64,000 nt of DNA from Comamonas antarctica (GTDB taxonomy: Bacteria; Pseudomonadota; Gammaproteobacteria; Burkholderiales; Burkholderiaceae_C), in contig NZ_CP054841.1 of assembly GCF_013363755.1 (NCBI RefSeq), positions 1-64,000 on the forward strand, given 5' to 3'. The notes beneath the pieces were generated by a model that was not told where the DNA came from, did no database searches, and saw only the letters and a program-made list of their open reading frames with translations. The stretch's first letter is position 1, and each line of letters starts with the position of its first letter. This document shows positions 16,776 to 26,100 of this stretch, one piece after another. The position numbers were made by a program, and so were the translations under genes.

Positions 16776-17591
16776 TCAATCCCACTGCGGCGCGAGGCCT
16801 TCAGGATCAACCAGGCGCTGGCCGCGGTCCATCGCATCGATCTGTGCCAGTTCCTGCGCACTCAGGTGCAGCGCGCGCGCAGCCAGGTTGCTGGCCAGGT
16901 TGGCGCGCTGCGTCGACGAGGGGACCACCGCGAAACCGCGCGCCATGGCCCAGGCCAGCGCGACCTGGGCCGGCGTCGCGCCGTGCGCCTGGGCAATGGC
17001 CTGGATCAGGGGTTCGTTCAGGGTCTGGCCATAGCCCAGCGTCATATACGAGGTGATGCGGATGCCATGCTGGCGGGCATGCGCGACGACCTGCGGGTTC
17101 TGCAGCCGGGGGTGCAGCTCGATCTGGTTGGTGGCGATCTCGTGCGCGCCCACGGCGTCGATGGCTTGCTGCTGCAGCGCCACCGGAAAGTTGGAGATGC
17201 CGATGGCGCGCGTGAGCCCCAGTTCCCGGACCTGCATCAACGCGTCGAGGGTTTCGGTCAGCGGCACCTGGCCGTTGGGCGAGGGCCAGTGGATCAGCGT
17301 CAGGTCGACATGGTCCGTGCGCAGCTTGGCCAGGCTCTCGCGCAGGCTGGGCAGCAAGCGGTCGCCTCCCAGGTGCTCGGTCCAGATCTTGGTGGTGAGA
17401 AACAGCTGCGAGCGCGCCACGCCGCTGTCGGCAAGGGCTTGCCCGATCTCGGCCTCGTTGCCGTAGATCTGCGCGGTGTCGATGGCGCGGTAGCCGAGTT
17501 CGAGTGCGTTGCGCACCGAATCGACCACCTGGTGGCCGGTCAGGCGGAAGGTACCCAGGCCCAGGTCGGGGATATGCAAGGAATTGGTCAT
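16776..17591 (-). CDS. dkgB: Aldo/keto reductase DkgB (2,5-diketo-D-gluconate reductase B)
   Basis: A 271-residue aldo/keto reductase very like E. coli DkgB. The catalytic set is visible: Asp and Tyr in [13 protein letters not shown], Lys in LTTKIW, and His in LIHWPSPN. The C-terminal NADPH-binding segment [15 protein letters not shown] and the end [12 protein letters not shown] are also typical. The family reduces 2,5-diketo-gluconate and toxic aldehydes such as methylglyoxal. The ATG at 17591 is preferred over the long open frame to 18827, which is antisense to the LysR gene. It is divergent from a yafC-like LysR gene, the same pairing as in E. coli. Confidence 0.93.
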   Translation of the reverse strand: MTNSLHIPDLGLGTFRLTGHQVVDSVRNALELGYRAIDTAQIYGNEAEIGQALADSGVARSQLFLTTKIWTEHLGGDRLLPSLRESLAKLRTDHVDLTLIHWPSPNGQVPLTETLDALMQVRELGLTRAIGISNFPVALQQQAIDAVGAHEIATNQIELHPRLQNPQVVAHARQHGIRITSYMTLGYGQTLNEPLIQAIAQAHGATPAQVALAWAMARGFAVVPSSTQRANLASNLAARALHLSAQELAQIDAMDRGQRLVDPEGLAPQWD

Positions 17592-17669
17592 TGGTAGTGA
17601 ATTGCTTAGGAAACCACCAATGTGCCAGCCGAACCCTTGTCGACAAAGCCCAGTCACAGCACAATACTC

Positions 17670-17684
17670 TTGACTTAATATCAA
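17670..17684. promoter_or_regulatory. LysR-type T-N11-A operator between dkgB and its regulator
   Basis: TTGACTTAATATCAA is an interrupted inverted repeat (TTGA-N7-TCAA) containing the T-N11-A core of LysR binding sites. It lies only 6-20 bp before the LysR start codon, in the 99-bp divergent region, so autoregulation and control of dkgB are likely. Confidence 0.55.
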
Positions 17685-17690
17685 CAATCC

Positions 17691-18590
17691 ATGAAAACCA
17701 CGCTGGATGAATTGCAGGCCTTTGTCGCGGTCATCGACACCGGCTCGATCACCGCTGCCGCCGAGCACCTGGCGCAGACCGTGTCGGGCGTGAGCCGCAC
17801 GCTGCGCCGGCTCGAGGAAAAGCTCGGCACCACGCTGCTGCGGCGCACCACCCGCAAGCTGGCCCTGACCGAGGAAGGAACGCTGTTCCTGTCGCGCGCG
17901 CGCGCCGTGCTCGATGCGGTGGAGGCGGCCGAAGACGAGATCGCGGCGCGGCGCGCGCATCCCGCGGGCCGGCTGCGCGTGAACGCGGCATCGCCCTTCA
18001 TGCTGCACGCCATCGTGCCGCTGCTGGGCGGGTTTCGCGCGCTCTACCCCGACATCGAGCTTGAACTCAACAGCAATGACGACCTGATCGACCTGATCGA
18101 GCAACGCACCGATGTCGGCATCCGCATTGGCGCGCTGCGCGACTCGACGCTGCATGCGCGGCCGCTGGCGCGCTTTGCGCTGCGCGTGCTGGCCGCACCC
18201 GCCTATCTCAAGGCGCATGGCCGGCCACGCAGCGTCGAAGACCTGCGCGGGCATAGCCTGATCGGCTTCACCCAGCCCGAGAGCCTGAACCGCTGGCCGC
18301 TGCGCCATGCGGGCGCAGAGGACTACGAAATCACGCCCGCGCTGCGCGCCTCCAGCGGCGAGACCGTGCGCCAATTGGCGCTGGCCGGCGAGGGCATTGC
18401 CTGCATGGCCGATTTCATGACCCGCGCCGACCGCGCGCGCGGCGACCTGGTGCAGGTGCTCATGCCGCATACCGTGGCGCAGCTGCAGCCCGTGAACGCG
18501 GTCTATTACCGCAACACCGAACTCGCGGCGCGCATCCAGGTGTTCGTCGACTATCTGGCGCAGGCGCTGCAGGCGGCTTCCCCCCGGTGA
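17691..18590 (+). CDS. LysR-type regulator, YafC-like
   Basis: A 299-residue LysR regulator. The winged HTH is at residues about 5-65 ([20 protein letters not shown] is the recognition region), followed by a PBP2-type effector domain from about 90. Segments such as [24 protein letters not shown] and [19 protein letters not shown] closely resemble E. coli YafC, which is also next to dkgB. It probably senses a reactive aldehyde or keto sugar and controls dkgB; the inducer is not known. Confidence 0.9.
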   Translation: MKTTLDELQAFVAVIDTGSITAAAEHLAQTVSGVSRTLRRLEEKLGTTLLRRTTRKLALTEEGTLFLSRARAVLDAVEAAEDEIAARRAHPAGRLRVNAASPFMLHAIVPLLGGFRALYPDIELELNSNDDLIDLIEQRTDVGIRIGALRDSTLHARPLARFALRVLAAPAYLKAHGRPRSVEDLRGHSLIGFTQPESLNRWPLRHAGAEDYEITPALRASSGETVRQLALAGEGIACMADFMTRADRARGDLVQVLMPHTVAQLQPVNAVYYRNTELAARIQVFVDYLAQALQAASPR

Positions 18591-18693
18591 ACGGCGCAGG
18601 CCGCCGCCGCGTGGTTTGCTGGGGCGCACCGCGGTACATGGCATGATCGCGCTCGAAGGGCGCCGCAGGCGAGCGCCCGCACTCATCCATACC

Positions 18694-19062
18694 ATGCAAA
18701 AAACCTTTCTTCTGCGCTCCGCCCTGCTGCTGGCATCAGCCAGCTTGACGGGTTGCTTCCTGACACGGGTCTCGGACTCGCGCCATGCGAGGGAGGTCGA
18801 GGAACTGCAGGCAGTGGGTTTCACCATCGACCAGGCGCGCGCCAGCGCGACGCAAAAGGGCTATGACTGCGACGCGCAGCCCGACCGCGGTCGCACGGTG
18901 CGGTCCGCGCTCGGCGACCGCAAGACCGATATCCTGCGCTGCAGCAAGACCTCGGCGGAACTGATCTGCCCGCAGCGGCGCTATGTGGTCTTCAATATCG
19001 ACCCCGAAAGCGGCAGGGTCCGTGAGATGGGCCAGCGCATCACGCAGAAATCGTGCTTTTGA
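18694..19062 (+). CDS. Small secreted lipoprotein of unknown function
   Basis: A 122-residue protein with a lipoprotein signal peptide ending in LTGC (Cys at about residue 21). The mature part has four further Cys residues (YDC, LRC, LIC and the C-terminal SCF), suggesting two disulfides in the periplasm. No domain was recognised. The frame is open from 18616, but the ATG at 18694 starts the signal peptide directly. Confidence 0.75.
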   Translation: MQKTFLLRSALLLASASLTGCFLTRVSDSRHAREVEELQAVGFTIDQARASATQKGYDCDAQPDRGRTVRSALGDRKTDILRCSKTSAELICPQRRYVVFNIDPESGRVREMGQRITQKSCF

Positions 19063-19133
19063 CCCAGGAACGTCCCCGAACCCGCCTATTGCCGCGGTAG
19101 CGCCGTTCGTCGCCGGCTGCGCGCCCTGGCCCT

Positions 19134-19685
19134 TCAGCTGACTTTGGTGAACAGCGCCTTGCGGCGGATGGTCTTGCCCGACAGCATGAAGGCGCCATCG
19201 CCGCTGTAGTGCAGGGTCTGCGGGCGCCGGGGCGTGCGTGCCACATGGGCCTGCACGACCTCGAACACAAAGAAGCCGTAGCGCTCCACCAGCGCGTCGT
19301 CGAACAGCCGGCACTCGAAACTGGCGTGGCATTCGCGGATCAGCGGCGCGCCCACGCGTTGCGCCGGCTCGGGCGTCAGGCCGAATGCGGCAAACTTGTC
19401 GATGGCGGCGCCGCTGCTGTTGCCTATCCTTGCCACGCTGTCGACCAAGGCGGCGGTGGGGAGGTTGATCACGCACTCGCCGCTGCGCCGGATCAACCCG
19501 AAACTGTGGTTGGCGCGCGCGATCACACAGCCGACCAGCGACGGCGAGAACTCCATCACGGTATGCCAGCCCATGGCCATGATGTCGGTCTGATCGCCCG
19601 AACGCGACGACACCAGCACCACCGGCCCGGGCTCGAGCCAGTGGCGCACCTGGTCGACCGGAAAATCCTGCTTCTTCGCTGTCAT
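19134..19685 (-). CDS. Flavin reductase-like (flavoredoxin-type) protein
   Basis: A 183-residue FMN-binding split-barrel protein of the flavin reductase-like (DIM6/NTAB) family. It starts with PGPVVLVSSRSGDQTDIM, has the conserved SPSLVGCVIARANHSFGLIR core and a GECVINLP segment, and ends without additional domains. Such proteins bind FMN and act as NAD(P)H:flavin reductases or flavoredoxins. Its ATG overlaps by one base the stop of a small proline-rich frame upstream (TGATG), implying coupled translation. Confidence 0.85.
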   Translation of the reverse strand: MTAKKQDFPVDQVRHWLEPGPVVLVSSRSGDQTDIMAMGWHTVMEFSPSLVGCVIARANHSFGLIRRSGECVINLPTAALVDSVARIGNSSGAAIDKFAAFGLTPEPAQRVGAPLIRECHASFECRLFDDALVERYGFFVFEVVQAHVARTPRRPQTLHYSGDGAFMLSGKTIRRKALFTKVS

Positions 19686-19849
19686 CAGCTGCGCGGCGAC
19701 TGACGCGGCGCCTGACGCGGCGGCTCTTCGCTGGGCGGCGCAGCGACCTCGGGATCCAGCGGCACCTCATCGTTCTCGCTCGGGGGAACGGCGGGATGCT
19801 GCTTCAGCGGTTGCTCGGGAACGGCGGGCGGCTTGACGGTCAGGCGCAT
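19685..19849 (-). CDS. Small proline-rich protein upstream of the flavin reductase gene
   Basis: A 54-codon frame beginning MRLTVKPPAVPEQ and ending APRQSPRS. It is rich in Pro and acidic residues and likely disordered. The ATG at 19849 is preceded by AAGGA at seven-base spacing, and its stop overlaps the next ATG as TGATG, which supports real translation. No family was recognised. It may be a leader that couples expression, or a small protein in its own right. Confidence 0.5.
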   Translation of the reverse strand: MRLTVKPPAVPEQPLKQHPAVPPSENDEVPLDPEVAAPPSEEPPRQAPRQSPRS

Positions 19850-19950
19850 GGCGAAATCCTTGGGGCTTGGATGGCGTCCAGTGTCGGCAAGCCCGCGCCG
19901 GGTGCGCGTAAGAATGCACGCCGCTTACGCCTTGCTGCGTCGCGCGTGCG

Positions 19951-20358
19951 TCAGCGCCCCTGCGGGTTGAACACCACGTGCGCCAGGCAGCCCGGCCCAC
20001 CGCCCAGAAACCCAAACGACACCCTGACCCCGTCGAGATGCACGACGCGATAGCGCACGGGATCGGGATTGTCGGGCTGCGGAAAGTCGGCATTCTCGAG
20101 GCGCGCGTACCTGCCGATGAGCTCGTCGGGCGTGATGCAGCCGCCCTGCACTTTCAGCACCATCAGCTGCACCGCGTCGCCCTCGGCCAGGCGCATTTCG
20201 GCAATCGACGTCTGCAGATCGGGCGCGAGCGCGAGCGGGGCGCTGCCGGCATCGGCGCCGCGCACCAGCGGGAACGGCCGGCCCGGCCATTGCCGCACCA
20301 CCGCCTGCCCGCCCTGGGCAGCGGCGGCCGCAAGCCCGCTGCGATGAAGGGCTGGCAT
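19951..20358 (-). CDS. Hypothetical protein
   Basis: A 135-residue frame with GC-rich codon use like the neighbouring genes. It is Gly/Ala/Pro-rich with no signal peptide or transmembrane segment. The middle (SIAEMRLAEGDAVQLMVLKV, then GGCITPDELIGRYARLE) looks like a folded domain, and the end has VSFGFLGGGPGCLAHVVFN. No family was recognised and no good Shine-Dalgarno precedes the ATG, so the start may be further downstream. Confidence 0.5.
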   Translation of the reverse strand: MPALHRSGLAAAAAQGGQAVVRQWPGRPFPLVRGADAGSAPLALAPDLQTSIAEMRLAEGDAVQLMVLKVQGGCITPDELIGRYARLENADFPQPDNPDPVRYRVVHLDGVRVSFGFLGGGPGCLAHVVFNPQGR

Positions 20359-20543
20359 GGATGGCGCGCCTCGCTAGACACATCTTCGCGCCGCAGGGAC
20401 GCGGGCACAAGCTCGCGCCGCGCCATTGCGGCCGCCGGCTACAGCGCAGCCCGCGCAAGGAGGTCTCGATGCGACGCCCGTGGGCTGGAGGGCGCATGCC
20501 GGCAAGCCGGGCGCGCCGGCCGGCGCATGCCCGGCGCCATTGC

Positions 20544-21098
20544 TCAGCGCCGCGTGCTGGCCAGGATATCGATTCCGTAGCTCGCGTCGGTGCCCGGCGC
20601 GCCGTAGATCGACAGATGCAGATCGCCATCGGCGACGGCGTCATCGGTGGACACGGCCTTGACGCGGCGCTCGAGTTCATAGCCGAGCTTGCCGCCGTTC
20701 ACACCGACGTTGTACTGCACGTTGGCCAGGTCCAGCGTCGCGGGTTCCTTCACGATCTGGGTGGACGTCAGGCCGGTCAGGGTGCTGCTCGTGCCGCTGG
20801 CGTCGTCGCCATAGACAAAGCCGAGCTGGCTGTCGTTGTCCGTGGCAATGCGCAGCGCGCATGCCGAAACCTGCACGACATACTGCTTGCCGGGGGTCAG
20901 CGCCAGCGTGCTGCCGCTCGACTGCGCGGCGTTGACCACGCCATAGTAGTTACCCTGCATGGCGACGAACAGCTCGCGCGCGGCGCCTGTGCAGGCCTGT
21001 TCGGCGGAATTGCCGGAGTTGCTGCCGCCACAGGCGCTCAAGGCCAGCAGCGCGAGGGAACAAAGAAGGGGCTTGATGCCGGAACGATGGCGCTGCAT
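20544..21098 (-). CDS. Predicted lipoprotein
   Basis: A 184-residue protein with a basic start, a hydrophobic segment and a lipobox LSAC (Cys at about residue 23) followed by a GGSNSGNS spacer. This is typical of an outer-membrane lipoprotein. The mature part is beta-rich with a single internal Cys pair (ACTG, SACALR). No domain was recognised. It is divergent from the fhaC-like gene, with 247 bp between them. Confidence 0.75.
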   Translation of the reverse strand: MQRHRSGIKPLLCSLALLALSACGGSNSGNSAEQACTGAARELFVAMQGNYYGVVNAAQSSGSTLALTPGKQYVVQVSACALRIATDNDSQLGFVYGDDASGTSSTLTGLTSTQIVKEPATLDLANVQYNVGVNGGKLGYELERRVKAVSTDDAVADGDLHLSIYGAPGTDASYGIDILASTRR

Positions 21099-21198
21099 GG
21101 GAGGGAAATTGAAAAATGCGTGCGATGGCCGTCCGCACGAAAAATGGGGGGTTGCCGTGAGGCCTCACTACCGCGGCCGCGTTAGTAACATCCAGGCT

Positions 21199-21220
21199 TT
21201 TGTGGTTCCAGACCCACAAA
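21199..21220. promoter_or_regulatory. Inverted repeat upstream of the two-partner secretion operon
   Basis: TTTGTGG and CCACAAA form perfect 7-bp arms around an 8-bp centre, inside the most AT-rich part of the 21099-21345 divergent region. It could be an operator for the adhesin operon or for the lipoprotein gene. No consensus was recognised, and no convincing -35/-10 pair could be fixed around it. Confidence 0.4.
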
Positions 21221-21345
21221 TTCTCTCACAATAGTTACGGTTAGATTCATCGGCCCTGGCACGCCAGTAAACTCCGCCACGGGCCGCAGAAGTCCACGGA
21301 AGCCCAGTCCGCCTGCGCCATTCAACCGCACCGACTTTTCCGTTC

Positions 21346-23100
21346 ATGCCTACTTCCTTCTCCGGCCTGGCGCCGCTGCCCGCCCGTGCCCGCCCGCTTT
21401 CACTCATCACTTGTGCTGTGCTGCTGGCCACCCCGGGCGCCGCCGCCCTGGCCCAGGTCCGACCCGATGCCGGCAGCCTGCTCGAAGGCATCCGCGAACT
21501 GAACCAGCCGGCGCCGCAGGCTCCGCGCACCGACCTGATCCCGCAAAGCCTGCCCGCGGCCGCCGCATCGAGCACCGCGACCATCGGCGTGCAGCAGGTG
21601 ATATTCGAGGGCGCGCAACGCGTGCCCGAGGTCGAACTGCAGGCGCTGGCCGCGCCGCTGGTGGGTGCCACGGTGTCGCTCGAACAGATCAACGCGGTGG
21701 CGGCCCGCATCACCGCGCTGTATGCGCAGCGCGGCGACTTCCTGTCGCGGGCGCTGGTGCCGCCGCAGGACACGCGCGGCGGCATCCTGCGCATCCGCAT
21801 CGTCGAAGCGGTCTACGGCACGGCCGATGCCACGCTCGCCGAAGGCGCGCGCCTGGACCCGCAGCGCGTGCGCGCCCTGCTTGCCGCGCAAGGCGTGGCC
21901 CCGGGCGCGCCGGTGCAGCGCGCCGGCCTGGAACGCAGCCTGCTGCTGCTCGAGGACCTGCCGGGCGTGCAGACCCGCGCCAGCTTCGCGCCCGGGCAGG
22001 CAGTCGGCAGCTCGGACCTGGGCCTGGAAGTGCGCGAGGGGGCGCTGCTGTCCGGCCGTGTCGGCCTGGACAACCTCGGTGGCCGCTATACGGGGCGCGG
22101 CCGTCTGTCGGGAAGCGTCAATGCCAACGACCTCTCGGGCCGCGGCGACCAGTTGCGCGTGGGCGGGATCACCTCCAGCGGCCTGGACTTCGTCTCGGCC
22201 GGCTACCAGATGCCGGTGGGCCTCGACGGGCTGCGCCTGGGCGTCAACGCCTCCGGCCTCGACTACCGGCTGTGCTGCGCCTATGCGCCGCTCAATGCCC
22301 GCGGCCAGGTCAGGACCCTGGGCGCGAACGCCAGCTACCCGCTGCTGCTGAGCCAGAAATCCACCTTGCGCGGCGACTGGAACGTCGAGCGCCGCCGCTC
22401 CAGCGACGACGCCAGCGGCACCGAGATCTCGCGCCGGCGCATCGATGTCTCGACGCTGTCGTTGAGCTGGCTGTCGTCCGACCGGCTCGGCGGCCTGTTC
22501 ACGCTGTACGGCGGTGCGACGTACGGCAATCTGGACCTGTCGGGCAATGCCGCCAACCAGGTCTTCGACAGCGGCACCGCGCGCACCGCGGGCCACTACG
22601 CCAAGCTGCGCACGGCCTACGCGCGCATGCAGAGCTGGGGTCCGGCGCAACTGCTGGTGCGCATCAATGGCCAGCTGGCCAGCAAGAACCTGGATTCGTC
22701 GGAAAAGCTGAGCCTGGGCGGCCTCGACGGCGTGCGCGCCTATGCCCAGGGCGAAGCCGCGGGCGACCAGGCGCTGCTGGCCTCGCTGGAATATGCGCAC
22801 GCGCTGCCGCTGCCGGTGCCGGGCCGGGTACAGGCCTCGGCCTTCGTCGATGCGGGCCGCACCCAGCTCAACAAGAACACCTGGAACGGATTCCAGGGCA
22901 CCCGCCCGGGCCTGCCCAACCAGTACAGCCTGTTTGGCTGGGGACTGGGCTTGCGCTGGGACGCGGCCGGCGGCGCGAGCGCGCAGCTGATGCTCGCCAC
23001 CAAGGCCGGCAGCAATGCCGGCGCCCAGGCCAACGGCCAGGACATCGATGGCAACACGGGCAAGACCCGGCTGCTGCTGGTGTTCGGCCTGCCGCTGTGA
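21346..23100 (+). CDS. FhaC/ShlB-family two-partner secretion transporter
   Basis: A 584-residue outer-membrane protein. Signal peptide residues about 1-36 are followed by a plug/linker, POTRA repeats (IGVQQVIFEGAQRVPEVELQ from about residue 82), and a 16-stranded TpsB barrel (about 225-584) ending in LLLVFGLPL with a terminal hydrophobic residue pattern for BAM insertion. The loop motif that is VRGY in FhaC reads VRAY here (LDGVRAYAQGE). It should export the large TpsA protein encoded 91 bp downstream. Confidence 0.94.
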   Translation: MPTSFSGLAPLPARARPLSLITCAVLLATPGAAALAQVRPDAGSLLEGIRELNQPAPQAPRTDLIPQSLPAAAASSTATIGVQQVIFEGAQRVPEVELQALAAPLVGATVSLEQINAVAARITALYAQRGDFLSRALVPPQDTRGGILRIRIVEAVYGTADATLAEGARLDPQRVRALLAAQGVAPGAPVQRAGLERSLLLLEDLPGVQTRASFAPGQAVGSSDLGLEVREGALLSGRVGLDNLGGRYTGRGRLSGSVNANDLSGRGDQLRVGGITSSGLDFVSAGYQMPVGLDGLRLGVNASGLDYRLCCAYAPLNARGQVRTLGANASYPLLLSQKSTLRGDWNVERRRSSDDASGTEISRRRIDVSTLSLSWLSSDRLGGLFTLYGGATYGNLDLSGNAANQVFDSGTARTAGHYAKLRTAYARMQSWGPAQLLVRINGQLASKNLDSSEKLSLGGLDGVRAYAQGEAAGDQALLASLEYAHALPLPVPGRVQASAFVDAGRTQLNKNTWNGFQGTRPGLPNQYSLFGWGLGLRWDAAGGASAQLMLATKAGSNAGAQANGQDIDGNTGKTRLLLVFGLPL

Positions 23101-23191
23101 GGCACCGGACCGAGTCCGCCCCCTTGTGCCACCTCCTGTGCCCCCTCCTCTGCCGCCTAGTTCCCGCTCCTGCCCCGCACCGAGACCTGCC

Positions 23192-26100
23192 ATGAAAAAA
23201 ACGCTCGCCACCCGTGTTCTCGACTGGATTGCCCAGCTGTGCCTGCGCGCCAGAACCGCCTTTCAGAGCCATCCGCGCAAGCGCCCGTCGCGCCTGCTGT
23301 GCGCGCTGCTGGTGAATGCCGGGCTGATGGGCACGGCCGGCGCGCAGGCGCTGGCACCGACGGCGCTGCCCACGGGCGGACAGCTGGCGGCAGGCCAGGC
23401 CAGCATCGGCGGCGTGCAGGCCACGGCCGGCAACGGCGTGCGGCTGGAGGTCACGCAAGCCAGCCAGCAGGCGGTGCTCAACTGGCAGAGCTTCAACATC
23501 GGCAGCCAGGCGCAGGTGAATTTCGTCCAGCCGAACGCGTCGGCGACCGTGCTCAACCGCGTGGCGGCGGGCAATCCCTCGGAGATCCAGGGCCAGCTCA
23601 CGGCCAACGGCCAGGTGTTTCTGGTCAATCCCAACGGCATCCTGTTCGGCGCGGGCGCCCAGGTCAACACCGGCGGCCTGACGGCCTCGACACTTGACAT
23701 CAGCGACCAGAATTTCATGGCGCGCGATTACCGCTTCGTGCTGGGCAGCGGCGGAGAAGCGTCGAGCGTGGTGAACCAGGGCCGGATCACGGCCGCCCAG
23801 GGCGGCTACATCGCGCTGCTGGCGCCCGAGGTGCGCAACGAAGGCGTGCTGGTGGCGACGCTGGGCACGGTGGCACTGGGCGCGGGCGAGCGCATCACGC
23901 TGCAGATCCAGGGCGACCGGCTGATCAACATGAGCGTCGACAGCGCGGCGCTGGACACGCTGGTCGAGAACCGGCTGGCGATCCGCGTCGCGGGCGGCCA
24001 GGTGATCCTGTCGGCGCGCGCGGCGAATTCGCTGCTGCAAAGCGTGGTCAACAATACCGGGGTCATCGAAGCCACCAGCCTTGCCGACCTGCAGGGCGGC
24101 GCGCAGGCCGGCGCCATCCGCGCGGATGCCGGGCAGATCACCAATACCGGCACGCTGGACGCGAGCGGCACGGGCGCGGGCCAGTCCGGCGGCAGCATTG
24201 CCTTGACCGCGGGCTTCATCGGCCTGGGCGGCACGCTGCAGGCCGACGGCCAGCTGCAAGGCGGCAGCATCGCCGCCAGCGCGCAGGGCACGCTGTCGCT
24301 GGCCGATACCGTCAGCGCCCGGGGCCTGGCCGGCCAGGGCGGCGCGGTGCGCTACAGCGCCGGCGGCCAGATCGTGGAAAGCAGCGGCAGCCGGACCGAC
24401 GTCTCGGGCGCCACCGACGGCGGCACGGTGCGTGCGCTGGCCGACGGCGGCGTGCTGTCCTCGGGCAGCTACCGCGCCGATGGCGCGCAGGGCGCGGGCG
24501 GCCGCATCGACATCTCCGGCAGCGGCGTGCGCCTGCTGTCGGCCGAGATCAGCGCCACGGGCCAGTCGCAGGGCGGGCTCGTGCGCGTCGGCGGTGCCTT
24601 CCAGGGCGGCGCCGAGGCCGATCCCGCGGGCGCGATCCCGGTCGAGCGCTTCGTCACGCGCTGGGGCGCGACGCCGAACCTGGTCAACGCCGGCAAGACC
24701 TTCGTCAACGACAGCAGCCGCATCGATGTCTCGGCGCGCGGCGCGCAGGGCCAGGGCGGCACGGCGGTGGTGTGGTCGGACAGCGAGACCACGCAGCTCG
24801 GCGCGATCGACGCGCGCGGCGCGGGCCAGGGTGGCGCGATCGAGATCTCGTCGAAGGACATGCTGCGCCACACGGCGCTGGAAAACGTGCAGGCCGGCGC
24901 CGGCGGCAGCCTGCTGCTGGACCCGAAGAACCTCTACATCGGCACGCCGGTCGAGACCAGTGCCTGGAGCTACAGCGCGTTGATGGGCAACGGCTACGGC
25001 CCGGCCAACCCGTCGCAGGGCGTCAAGGATGGCGCGGCGTTCGGCGCCGCCGTGGCGCTGAATGCCGACAGCCGCACCCTGGCGGTGGGCACGCCCGGCG
25101 ACATGGGCGCGGCCGGCGGCCCGGGCCCGGGCTACTACGCCAGCAGCGGGCTGGGCGCGGTGCGGCTGTACCGCTTCACCGACAGCAGCTACTCCGGCGC
25201 GGCGCTGACGTCGACCGTCGGCAGCGGCTACACCGGCGGCAAGAACGTCAACGTCGCGCTGGCCGCGGGCGACCTGTTCGGCACCTCGGTGGCGCTCAAC
25301 GCCACGGGCGACCTGCTGGCCGTGGGCGCGCCGGGCGACCTGGGCACCAGCGCCAACGGCATCTCGCAGGGCGCGGCCTACCTGTTCCGCTTCGGCGACG
25401 CCGCGCTCTCGGGCGGCAGCCAGGCACTGAAGATCGGCAATGTCACGGCCGGCGCGGGCGCCCTGGACCTGCGCGGCGCAAACGGCGCCAAGACCGGCGG
25501 ATTGGTCGATGGCGATGCCTTCGGCACCAGCGTGGCGCTCAATGCGGCGGGCGACCGGCTGGCGGTGGGCGCCACCGGCGATCTGGGCGGCGGCAACGCC
25601 AATGACGGCGCCTATTTGCGCGGCGCGGTCTATCTGCTGGGCATCGATCAGGCGAACTACGCCAACAGCAAGGTTCAGACGCTGCTCAGCGCGGCGCCGA
25701 CAGCGGGCAGGAATGTCCAGGTCGCGGGCCTGGCCGACGGCAGCCAGTTCGGCCAGAGCGTGGCGCTCGATGCCAGCGGCAATCTGCTGGCCGCAGGCGC
25801 GATCGGCGACATGGGCGCGGGACTCGACGGCCTGCAGCGCGGCGCCGTCTATCTGTACAGCTTCAGCGGCACGCCGGCTTTCAGCGGCGCCACCTTGCAG
25901 GGCCGCATCGGCAGCGGCTACAGCGGCGGCAAGAACGTCGATGCGGCGCTCGAGGACGGCGATACGTTTGGCGCGGCCGTGGCGCTGTCGGCGGCCGGCG
26001 ACCTGCTGGCCGTGGGCGCCACCGGCGACCAGGGCCGGGACAACACCGGCTACTACGGCGCGGTGCGCCTCTACAGCTTCGGCACCGGCACGCCGTTTGC

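Noticed and set aside
16776..18827. 683-codon extension of the dkgB frame
   Set aside because: The extra part is antisense to the YafC-like LysR gene, and DkgB length and N-terminus fit the ATG at 17591.
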